Shown: one piece after another, positions 52,282 to 59,395 of the stretch
Numbering within the stretch: position 1 is the stretch's first letter
How the letters are laid out: each line of letters opens with the position of its first letter
Origin: DATGZX01 sp035296965
GTDB lineage: Bacteria; Planctomycetota; Planctomycetia; Gemmatales; Gemmataceae
Assembly (NCBI GenBank): GCA_035296965.1
Contig: DATGZX010000422.1
Location: 1-64,000 of the forward strand
Direction: 5' to 3'
DNA: 64,000 nucleotides
Made by a program: the position numbers and the translations under genes
Notes under the pieces: generated by a model
Seen by the model: the letters and a program-made list of their open reading frames with translations, nothing else
Told to the model about the DNA's origin: nothing
Database searches by the model: none

Positions 52282-53487
52282 TTATGCGGCCAGAGACACG
52301 ACCTTGCGCGCCAGGGCATCCCAAGAAAATCGGCCGTCGAGATCCGCGCGGTCCACCAAAATTGGCCATGAATCAAGCAATTGCCGGCAGGCTTGATCGA
52401 GCGAGCCGGGATCGCAAGGGTCGAAATAGAACACGCCCGGCCCGGCGAATTCTTGCAAGGAGCTGTTCAGACTGCACAGGACCGGAGCGCCGTGACGCAA
52501 CCCGTCGAGCACCGGGAAGCCAAATCCCTCGTAGAGCGACGGGTAGATGGTAAACGCCGCCCGGCGATACAACTCGCACAGCCGGCTGTCGGGCACCATC
52601 CCCAGGAATCGCACAGTCCGACGCGCTGCGCCGGACTCGGTCTTCCGTTTCGATAAATCGCACAGCCATCCTTTGGGTCCCGCCCACCAGAGCTGGGCGT
52701 CCGCCGCCAGCACCCTGGTCTTGAGGAACCAATCGAGCAAGAACTTGCCATTCTTGCGCGGTTCGAGTGTGGACACCACAAGCACAATGTTCTCGGAGCG
52801 CGTCACCCGCTCCGGGTGGGCGTGCGCGTGCAAGCACAGGGTTGCTCCGGGATAACCGACGACGACGTCGTCCGGTTCGACAGCACAGAGCCAGCGGGCG
52901 TCCGCCTTCGTCGACTCTGAATTTGCAACAAGCTTGTCGCACAGGGCTGCATGGCGTGTAAAGAGCCGGCCAAAATGATCCCTGGTCTCCTGAACGTGAG
53001 CCTGCGGCATAATCATCGACGTGAAGTCGTGCAGCAGACACAACTCCCTGCGGAAATGCCGTTCTGCCGGCCTCAGCATCGTATAAAGGACGGCGCAGCG
53101 CTTGGCGAACTCGGCATCGTGACGATAGTGCGGCCGATGAAACAGCCGGCGCACCCACCGGTCCACGTCGCTGTCGGCCGGCGGTAAGTCGCAGCCTCTC
53201 AGCTCTACTTCCTGGCCGCACAACAGTGCCCGCGACAGCCTCATACTCCGCGCGTGCTCGCCCTGGATGGTATTAATCAGACGGACGGGCCTGAGCCGAG
53301 CCAGTGCTTCCACGAGCCGAGCTGCAAAACGGCCGATGCCTGTGAGATGACGTGTGAGTAGCGGGCTGACTTCAACGTAAATGGGCAGATCCGCCGCTGC
53401 CCCCACGGCGCGTTTCGCGAGGCTGCCGGGGCTCCTGTCTTCCCAGGCTTCGGAAGCGGCGGTTTGACGATCCATGTCGGTACTCAT
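52282..53487 (-). CDS. GT4-family glycosyltransferase, tandem paralog 3
   Basis: A 401-residue GT-B enzyme. It contains RHLTGIGRFAARLVEALARL, HDFTSMIMPQAHVQETRDHF, VVVSTLEPRKNGKFLLDWF, ELYRRAAFTIYPSLYEGFGF and NSSLQEFAGPGVFYFD, each shared with the two genes upstream. The ATG at 53487 gives a gap of 29 bases from the previous gene. A longer frame to 53559 would overlap it. It is 24 bases from the permease start. Donor and acceptor unknown. Confidence 0.9.
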   Translation of the reverse strand: MSTDMDRQTAASEAWEDRSPGSLAKRAVGAAADLPIYVEVSPLLTRHLTGIGRFAARLVEALARLRPVRLINTIQGEHARSMRLSRALLCGQEVELRGCDLPPADSDVDRWVRRLFHRPHYRHDAEFAKRCAVLYTMLRPAERHFRRELCLLHDFTSMIMPQAHVQETRDHFGRLFTRHAALCDKLVANSESTKADARWLCAVEPDDVVVGYPGATLCLHAHAHPERVTRSENIVLVVSTLEPRKNGKFLLDWFLKTRVLAADAQLWWAGPKGWLCDLSKRKTESGAARRTVRFLGMVPDSRLCELYRRAAFTIYPSLYEGFGFPVLDGLRHGAPVLCSLNSSLQEFAGPGVFYFDPCDPGSLDQACRQLLDSWPILVDRADLDGRFSWDALARKVVSLAA

Positions 53488-53516
53488 ACGTCGGGCATCG
53501 TGCCCGTCGAAAACGT

Positions 53517-54695
53517 TCACGCGCACAGGTCCAGGACGGTTCGCGCCAGCCTGTCCCATGAGAATCGTTCATTCAGGGCATCCAGGTCAATGCCGAATGG
53601 CTGAGCGTTGCGCATTTCACAATGTGCGTTATCCAGGGAGGCTGCGTCGCAAGGGTCGAAGAAGAAGACACCCGGCCCCGCAAATTCTTGGAGTGAACTG
53701 TTGAAGCTGCACAACACCGGGGCACCGTGGCGAAGGCTATCCAGCACTGGGAAGCCGAATCCTTCATATAACGACGGATAGATCGTAGACGCTGCCCGGC
53801 GGTACAACTCGCACAGCCGTCTATCCGGCACCACGCCAAGAAACTGCACGACGCGCCTGCCATTGACCAGCGTTTCCGAAGACAAGGAAGAATCACTCAA
53901 CCAACCGGTAGGCCCCACCCAGCACAATTTGGCCACGGGCGGCAAGACGGACGTCGTGAAGAACCAATCCAGGAGGAAATCGGTGTTCTTCCTCGGCTCC
54001 AACGTCGAAACGACGAGGATCATTTGCGACGAGCGTTGGACCGGCCTTGGCCAGGAGTGTGTATGCACGCACAGGCTTGGCCCTGGATAGCCAACCACCA
54101 CGTCCTGCGCCGGTAAAGCGAAGAGCCACCCCGCGTCGGCCTTGGTAGCCGCCGAGATCGCAACCGCCTTGTCGCACAGCATCGAGTGTTTTGCGAAAAA
54201 CACGCCGTACTTTTGGCGAGTATCCGAGGTATGGCTCCATGGTAAAAGCAGAGGAGTGAAGTCGTGGAGGATGTTCAATTCCCGACGAAAGTGCTTTAGG
54301 CTCGGCCGAAGAGCGGTGAATACGCATGGCGAGCGCCGCGCTTGACGCTCGTCGTGGCGACAACGTGGCAGACGCAACAGCTGCCGGGCCCAGCCGGCAA
54401 CGTCGCCGTCGGCTCCGGGAAGCCCGCTATCGACCGGAATTTCTTGCCCAGCGAGCAACACGCCGGACAGATTGACGCTGCGCGCCTGGCTGCCGCCGAT
54501 TGTCGTAATTAGGCGAAGGGAGGTGAGACGAGCCAGGGACTCCACCAGCCGTGCGACGAACCTGCCAATGCCGGTAAGGTGCTTGGCGAGGAGCGGATAG
54601 ATGTCGACGTAAACCGGCGCGGCGCAGGAGCGTCCACTATCCGATTGGCATCCAGAAGCGGTCGCCGGTATCGTGCTTGCAACTGCGCCGCTCAT
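53517..54695 (-). CDS. GT4-family glycosyltransferase, tandem paralog 2
   Basis: A 392-residue GT-B enzyme with the same block order as its neighbours: LAKHLTGIGRFVARLVESLA, HDFTPLLLPWSHTSDTRQKY, VVSTLEPRKNTDFLLDWFFT, LYRRAASTIYPSLYEGFGFP and NSSLQEFAGPGVFFFD. The start at 54695 follows family A copy 5. It is intact and of ordinary length. Which sugar each paralog adds is not determinable. Confidence 0.9.
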   Translation of the reverse strand: MSGAVASTIPATASGCQSDSGRSCAAPVYVDIYPLLAKHLTGIGRFVARLVESLARLTSLRLITTIGGSQARSVNLSGVLLAGQEIPVDSGLPGADGDVAGWARQLLRLPRCRHDERQARRSPCVFTALRPSLKHFRRELNILHDFTPLLLPWSHTSDTRQKYGVFFAKHSMLCDKAVAISAATKADAGWLFALPAQDVVVGYPGPSLCVHTHSWPRPVQRSSQMILVVSTLEPRKNTDFLLDWFFTTSVLPPVAKLCWVGPTGWLSDSSLSSETLVNGRRVVQFLGVVPDRRLCELYRRAASTIYPSLYEGFGFPVLDSLRHGAPVLCSFNSSLQEFAGPGVFFFDPCDAASLDNAHCEMRNAQPFGIDLDALNERFSWDRLARTVLDLCA

Positions 54696-54733
54696 TCACA
54701 ACCTCGGGACAATCGATCCAGTCGCCTTGCTCA

Positions 54734-54845
54734 GAGCGTGTTGAAAAAGGGGTCAGACCCCTTGAGTTTTGCAGAGCCTGGTGCCTCAGAAATGGGCGGA
54801 TTGCCTCGATTCTCCAGGGGGTCTGACCCCTTTTTCAACACGCTT
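54734..54845. repeat. Family A palindromic element, copy 5
   Basis: A 112-bp element with the same ends and interior orientation as copy 4. On the minus strand it begins on the base after the TGA stop (54846-54848) of paralog 1 and ends 38 bases before the start of paralog 2. Confidence 0.93.
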
Positions 54846-56027
54846 TCAGGCGCACTGCGCGGCAACGGTTCGGGCAAACCCCTCCCACGAGAATTGCGCG
54901 CGGAGATCTTCTCTGCAAAGAGGCATTGGCCCCTGTGCCAGCAGCTCCTCACATGCACGATCGAGAGAGGCCGGGTCATAGGCATCGAAGTAGAAAACGC
55001 CGGGCCCCGCAAATTCCTGCAAGGAACTGTTGAACGCGCTTACCACGGGGGTCTGATGCATCAGCGAATCGAGCACCGGAAAGCCAAAGCCCTCGTAAAG
55101 GGACGGCGCGATCGTGAAGGTGGCCTGGCGATAAAGCTGACAAAGCGAGCGGTCCGGGATCATTCCCAGAAATCGAATCCGCCGGTCGCTTCGCTCGTGG
55201 GCCTGGCGTCCGGTCGCTGCGTCGTCGAGCCAGCCCTTAGGTCCGACCCACCACAACTGCATGTCTCGCTTGAATACCTGTGTATTCAGGAACCAATCGA
55301 AGACGAACCTGCCGTTCTTACGCGGCTCCAGAGTCGCGACAATGACGATCACGTTGTCGCGACGGGTGACCGGCCCGGGGTATGCGTGTGCCTGATCGCA
55401 CAGGCTGGGACCAGGATGCCCCACCACAACCTGCTCGGGTGGTAACGCCCCGAGCCAGCTAGCATCGGCCTTGGTCGATTCGGAAACCGCGACCGCCCGA
55501 TCCGACAGCCCCAGGGTGTGGGCAAAAAAGGCGTTGAAGTGTGTGTGCGTTTCGGCGACGTGCGCCCAGGGGATGATCAGAGGCGTAAAGTCATGGAGGA
55601 TGCTCACCTCGCGCCGAAAATGCCGTTCGGCGGGACGCAGTGCCGGGAAGATGCAACTCGAGCGACCAGCCAGTTGCGTAGCATGACGGAGGCGCGGGCG
55701 GCGTACGAGGTCGCGCACCCAGCCATCGAGATTCGGGTCCATTGGCGGCAAATCGCTCTTGGTCACAGTCATTTCTTGGCCGCACACCAGGGCGTTGGGC
55801 AGCTGCAGGCGCCTAGCCTGGGCGCTGGAAATTGTGGAGACCAGGCGAAGCGGCGCGAGCTGTGCAAGTCCCTGCACAAGCCGGGCGACGTGACGACCAA
55901 TTCCTGTGAGATGCTTGGTGAAGAGCGCTCCTACTTCGACAAAGATCGGTTCGCCTTGGCCCTGGCTCGGTGACGCAGCAGGCAGGGGCTCTGCCAGCAA
56001 GCCTTGACGTTCTCCCTTCCTGTTCAT
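54846..56027 (-). CDS. GT4-family glycosyltransferase, tandem paralog 1
   Basis: A 393-residue GT-B enzyme with FTKHLTGIGRHVARLVQGLA, HDFTPLIIPWAHVAETHTHF, IVATLEPRKNGRFVFDWFLN, LYRQATFTIAPSLYEGFGFP and NSSLQEFAGPGVFYFDAYD. The ATG at 56027 follows GAGGTCAAGG and sits 8 bases after the previous gene's stop, so the genes are coupled. The frame is open to 56066. Confidence 0.9.
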   Translation of the reverse strand: MNRKGERQGLLAEPLPAASPSQGQGEPIFVEVGALFTKHLTGIGRHVARLVQGLAQLAPLRLVSTISSAQARRLQLPNALVCGQEMTVTKSDLPPMDPNLDGWVRDLVRRPRLRHATQLAGRSSCIFPALRPAERHFRREVSILHDFTPLIIPWAHVAETHTHFNAFFAHTLGLSDRAVAVSESTKADASWLGALPPEQVVVGHPGPSLCDQAHAYPGPVTRRDNVIVIVATLEPRKNGRFVFDWFLNTQVFKRDMQLWWVGPKGWLDDAATGRQAHERSDRRIRFLGMIPDRSLCQLYRQATFTIAPSLYEGFGFPVLDSLMHQTPVVSAFNSSLQEFAGPGVFYFDAYDPASLDRACEELLAQGPMPLCREDLRAQFSWEGFARTVAAQCA

Positions 56028-56035
56028 CCTTGACC

Positions 56036-57568
56036 TCACGATGCTTGTCGGATGGGAGATGACCAAGCGTTTTGCAGCAAGCTCTGGTGCGCGCCTTTTT
56101 CTGGTTGGATGGAATCAAGAGCCGCGGCCAATTTGGGCCAGACATTTTCCGCCCCGGCGAACTCCATCATCCGGCCGCGGCCATTGGATGCCAGTGCCTG
56201 ATAGTAGGATTGGTCCTGTTTGGCAACTTGATAGCTGTGGCGGAACTGATCATGCAGCGATTGCCAGACGATGCGCTGCCACGTCGTTGTATAGCCTTCG
56301 CCGGCGGCGTGCGGCCAGCTGGCCGGCTCCGGGTGCGAGCCGATGGGGAAACCGAGTTTGTCGTCGAAGTAGTCCGCCATTGCCGTATGCGTCGGTGCCA
56401 GGCCCGGCCGACCCGCTGCCAGGAAGTCCTGGAGCGGCAGGCATGACCCCTCCGCCCGCGCGCTGTTGACGTAATAGGTGCTGCCCCGCACCAGCTCTGC
56501 CATGTCCGCGTCGGACAAGTACTTCGTTATGAAGACAAGCTTGCACCGGTGAGCCAGGTTCATTCCCCGGTAATGGCCGACGATCCCGTTCAGGGCCGGA
56601 ACTGCCAGTTCCGGACAAACCACGAGTTTCACGACCAGGGTTGCATCCTCGCAATCGCCCAGAGCAAGCAGGTAGGCACTCAGGAGGTCCTGCCAATTCT
56701 TGCGGGGATCAAAGGGGTTGAGGATGCTTGTGTAGACGACGCCGGCTAGCTCCAGCTCTGGCAGCGCCGGCACGCAAGCGCGGACATCTTCCGCGCGCGC
56801 CGCGCGAACGCCCCGCACGACCCCGGCCGCCACACCCACGTACCTGTCCAGGCGCGCCGGCAGGCGAGGTTTGATGGCACTTTTGTATCCTTGGAGGAGC
56901 AGGGCTCTAAGACTCAGGCCAGCAGAGGATTCACGGGCCCAGGGACTGGGTGCCGGAGCCGGTGGCATTTCGGGTTGAGGGAACAGGTAGCAAGGCGTTT
57001 GCAGCGTAGTTCGTTGCCCTCGTTCCCAGGAAGGCACTTCGAAGTACCTGGAGGCGACGGGCACCGGCACGACGTGAATGGGGGACTTTACTCCCGCGCG
57101 GACGAAGGCGTCGCGCGTGAAGCTGCTCGCGGTGAGGATCAGCGCCAGCCGATCGGCGATGCGGAGCCAATTATTGCGAGGGTTATTCCCGAAGCTTTTG
57201 TCGGGAATGTTGGGAAATTCCCAAAAGGGGAAGGCGATATTCGGTGCCTGTTGGGTCAGGTAGACCAAATGTAACGGTAGAAAGCTCAGGTGCGCTGGCT
57301 CCAAGTTTTGCTGCCTGGCGCGCCAGAGCGCGTAATCAAGCCGGCTTTCCGGCCTGGTCACTTCACTGGTACTTCCCCAGCGCTGCAGTAGTGGCGCGAA
57401 GGCCCGGTAGACGAAGCGATAGGAATAGGCCTCTCGACCGATGCGCTCGGCAGTCTCCGCCTCGGTGTACATGGAGCTGACCACGATTGCCCGTCGCGGA
57501 GCAGTGGTCGGGGCAGTAGATTCTTCTTCTGTCCGTGCTGGTCCAGATCTCCGCCCTTCGCGTTCCAT
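56036..57568 (-). CDS. Putative glycosyltransferase (GT-B-like)
   Basis: A 510-residue protein distinct from the three paralogs. It has YLTQQAPNIAFPFWEFPNIP, IADRLALILTASSFTRDAFV, SILNPFDPRKNWQDLLSAYL, LVFITKYLSDADMAELV and YYVNSARAEGSCLPLQDFLA, which match GT-B glycosyltransferase patterns. A Pro-rich insert lies at about 200-225. The ATG at 57568 follows GAGGCGG; a GTG at 57607 is less likely. It lies between GMD and paralog 1. Confidence 0.78.
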   Translation of the reverse strand: MEREGRRSGPARTEEESTAPTTAPRRAIVVSSMYTEAETAERIGREAYSYRFVYRAFAPLLQRWGSTSEVTRPESRLDYALWRARQQNLEPAHLSFLPLHLVYLTQQAPNIAFPFWEFPNIPDKSFGNNPRNNWLRIADRLALILTASSFTRDAFVRAGVKSPIHVVPVPVASRYFEVPSWERGQRTTLQTPCYLFPQPEMPPAPAPSPWARESSAGLSLRALLLQGYKSAIKPRLPARLDRYVGVAAGVVRGVRAARAEDVRACVPALPELELAGVVYTSILNPFDPRKNWQDLLSAYLLALGDCEDATLVVKLVVCPELAVPALNGIVGHYRGMNLAHRCKLVFITKYLSDADMAELVRGSTYYVNSARAEGSCLPLQDFLAAGRPGLAPTHTAMADYFDDKLGFPIGSHPEPASWPHAAGEGYTTTWQRIVWQSLHDQFRHSYQVAKQDQSYYQALASNGRGRMMEFAGAENVWPKLAAALDSIQPEKGAHQSLLQNAWSSPIRQAS

Positions 57569-57613
57569 ACGTGTAAACCGCCTCTGATAGTCTTTTGCCG
57601 TCTGCACCGCTCA

Positions 57614-57725
57614 GAGCGTGCTGAAAAAAGGGTCAGACCCCCTGGAGAATCGAGGCACTTCGCCCATTTCTGAGTCACCAGGGTCTGCAGAACCCAAGGG
57701 GTCTGAACCCTTTTTCAACACGCTC
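57614..57725. repeat. Family A palindromic element, copy 6
   Basis: A 112-bp element with ends GAGCGTGCTGAAAAAAGGG and near complement, with the interior oriented as copy 2. On the minus strand it begins on the base after the TGA stop (57726-57728) of the GDP-mannose dehydratase gene. Confidence 0.93.
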
Positions 57726-58736
57726 TCAGGCGGCCCGGTGTTTCGTCTGAACCGGCCAGGGCGGGGCGCCCTCGCTTCGAGTCGGTTGACTCAGGTCCGA
57801 TTCCACCATGCCCTTGACCAATTGCTCGAAACTAACTTCCGGCTTCCAACCCAAAACCGTCCTCGCCTTGGTGGGATTGGCCAGCAAGAGGTCGACTTCA
57901 GCCGGCCGGTAGAATTGGGGATCGACGACGACGTAACGCCGCCAGTCAAGTCCTGCGTGGTCGAAGGCGATGCGGACAAATTCTTCGACGGAATGGGTTT
58001 CTCCCGTGCCGATGACAAAGTCGTCCGGGGAGTGCTGCTGCATCATGAGCCACATGGCTCGGACGTAGTCCCCCGCATACCCCCAGTCGCGCTTGGCTTC
58101 CAGGTTCCCCAGGCGCAACTCCCCAGCCAGGCCGAGCTTGATGCGTGCCACCCCGTGTGTGATCTTTCTGGTAACGAACTCGAGGCCGCGGCGCGGCGAT
58201 TCGTGATTGAATAGAATGCCCGAACACGCATATAGGTTGTAGCTCTCGCGGTAATTCACCGTGATGAAGTGGCCGTAGACTTTGGCAACGCCGTAGGGGC
58301 TGCGCGGATGGAAGGGCGTGGCCTCGGACTGAGGGGTCTCTCGGACCTTGCCGAACATCTCGCTACTGCTGGCTTGATAGAAGCGTGCCCTCGGACACAC
58401 CTGGCGGAGGGCATCTAGAACGCGTGTGACGCCTACGGCGGTGAATTCAGCAGTCAATACCGGCTTTTGCCAGCTAGTCGGCACGAACGACATGGCCGCC
58501 AGGTTGTATACTTCGTCCGGACGCACCTGATCGAGGACTGAGGCGATGGACGTCTGGTCCAGGAGATCGCCTTGCAAGAGCTGGATGCGGTCGCGAAGGT
58601 GCTCGACGCGCTGAAAGTTTTCCGTGCTGGAACGGCGCACCATTCCACATACTCGATAGCCTTTTTCAAGCAGCAACTCGGCGAGATAGCTGCCGTCCTG
58701 ACCGGTGATGCCGGTGATGAGAGCGGTCTTGGTCAT
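57726..58736 (-). CDS. gmd: GDP-mannose 4,6-dehydratase
   Basis: A 336-residue SDR-type dehydratase that turns GDP-mannose into GDP-4-keto-6-deoxymannose. The motifs are ALITGITGQDGSYLAELL, RRSSTENFQRVEHL, YNLAAMSFVPTSW, YQASSSEMFGKV, and Tyr/Lys in RSPYGVAKVYG. NHESPRRGLEFVTRKI and RDWGYAGDYVRAMWLM are typical. The ATG at 58736 follows GAGG. It is the first gene of the polysaccharide series. No dedicated rmd or fcl gene lies in the window, so the final sugar (D-rhamnose, L-fucose or other) is open. Confidence 0.95.
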   Translation of the reverse strand: MTKTALITGITGQDGSYLAELLLEKGYRVCGMVRRSSTENFQRVEHLRDRIQLLQGDLLDQTSIASVLDQVRPDEVYNLAAMSFVPTSWQKPVLTAEFTAVGVTRVLDALRQVCPRARFYQASSSEMFGKVRETPQSEATPFHPRSPYGVAKVYGHFITVNYRESYNLYACSGILFNHESPRRGLEFVTRKITHGVARIKLGLAGELRLGNLEAKRDWGYAGDYVRAMWLMMQQHSPDDFVIGTGETHSVEEFVRIAFDHAGLDWRRYVVVDPQFYRPAEVDLLLANPTKARTVLGWKPEVSFEQLVKGMVESDLSQPTRSEGAPPWPVQTKHRAA

Positions 58737-59012
58737 TTCTAACCTCAGGATGCGGGAATAGAGCCGGGTGGCCCGCCCAAGGGCGTTACATAGCGCAGGC
58801 GATTCCAGCGGGTTTGCCATTGGATTGTGGCGAGGCGCGCGTCAATGCTGGCTGCCGTGCCGGGGGAGGTATAGCAAATCCGCGAGAAGAGGGTCAAGCC
58901 AGCTTGGCGTCCGCTCATGGGAGACAGTTCGCCTTGTTAAAGAGGCCGAATTGGGTGGAAAAGGAAGGCGGATTCAATGGGCTATACTGATCGCGGCCAA
59001 GAATGAGACATC

Positions 59013-59085
59013 GGCCCGTAGCCGCATTCGCCAGAATGCGGGCTATGTCAGTTTCCCCCGCATTCTGGCGAATGCGGCTACGGCC
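59013..59085. repeat. Nested palindrome (family D)
   Basis: The arms GTAGCCGCATTCGCCAGAAT (left) and ATTCTGGCGAATGCGGCTAC (right) extend to about 28 bp, around a loop near 59043-59056. Each arm also folds on itself (GCATTC-GCCA-GAATGC). The plan resembles family A, but the sequence is unrelated. Confidence 0.88.
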
Positions 59086-59302
59086 TCTCGGCTATGTTCT
59101 CCCTGGGTCAAATCATCTGACCAGATGAACAGTACAGGGCCACAAGAAAGGATTCCCAGGAACGGCGCAAGTTTTGGGCCAACGCTCGTTCCCTTCAAGA
59201 CGTTATTACCAAAGAGGCCATTTCTGCGGCTCGTGCGGTTCTCTGAAGGCGCGAATTGGCGAAACCTGGGATAATTCTACTGGCGAGATAAACCTAGCGC
59301 GA

Positions 59303-59331
59303 TTTACAATCTAGAGCATATATGCTATAGC
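59303..59331 (+). promoter_or_regulatory. Sigma-70-like promoter with palindrome
   Basis: TTTACA and TATAGC, 17 bases apart, are a possible -35 and -10. Between them lies the perfect palindrome AGCATATATGCT (59315-59326). This is the AT-rich spot before the VWA gene, about 65 bases upstream of its ATG. Confidence 0.4.
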
Positions 59332-59395
59332 CAGAATTAACTGGTCGCTTCGAGGCAGGGCCATTAATTCATTTCGTTTACGGGAGTGCTGGACA

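Larger units (their letters stand above)
58737..59395. other. Divergent intergenic region with palindromes
   Basis: No gene is supported. It separates gmd from the VWA-domain gene and holds the nested palindrome at 59013-59085 and promoter-like elements near 59303-59331. Confidence 0.5.

Noticed and set aside
54731..55012. Open frames containing KKGSDPL and similar peptides near the family A copies
   Set aside because: They are element-derived shadows, repeated at each copy, with no ribosome site and no product.
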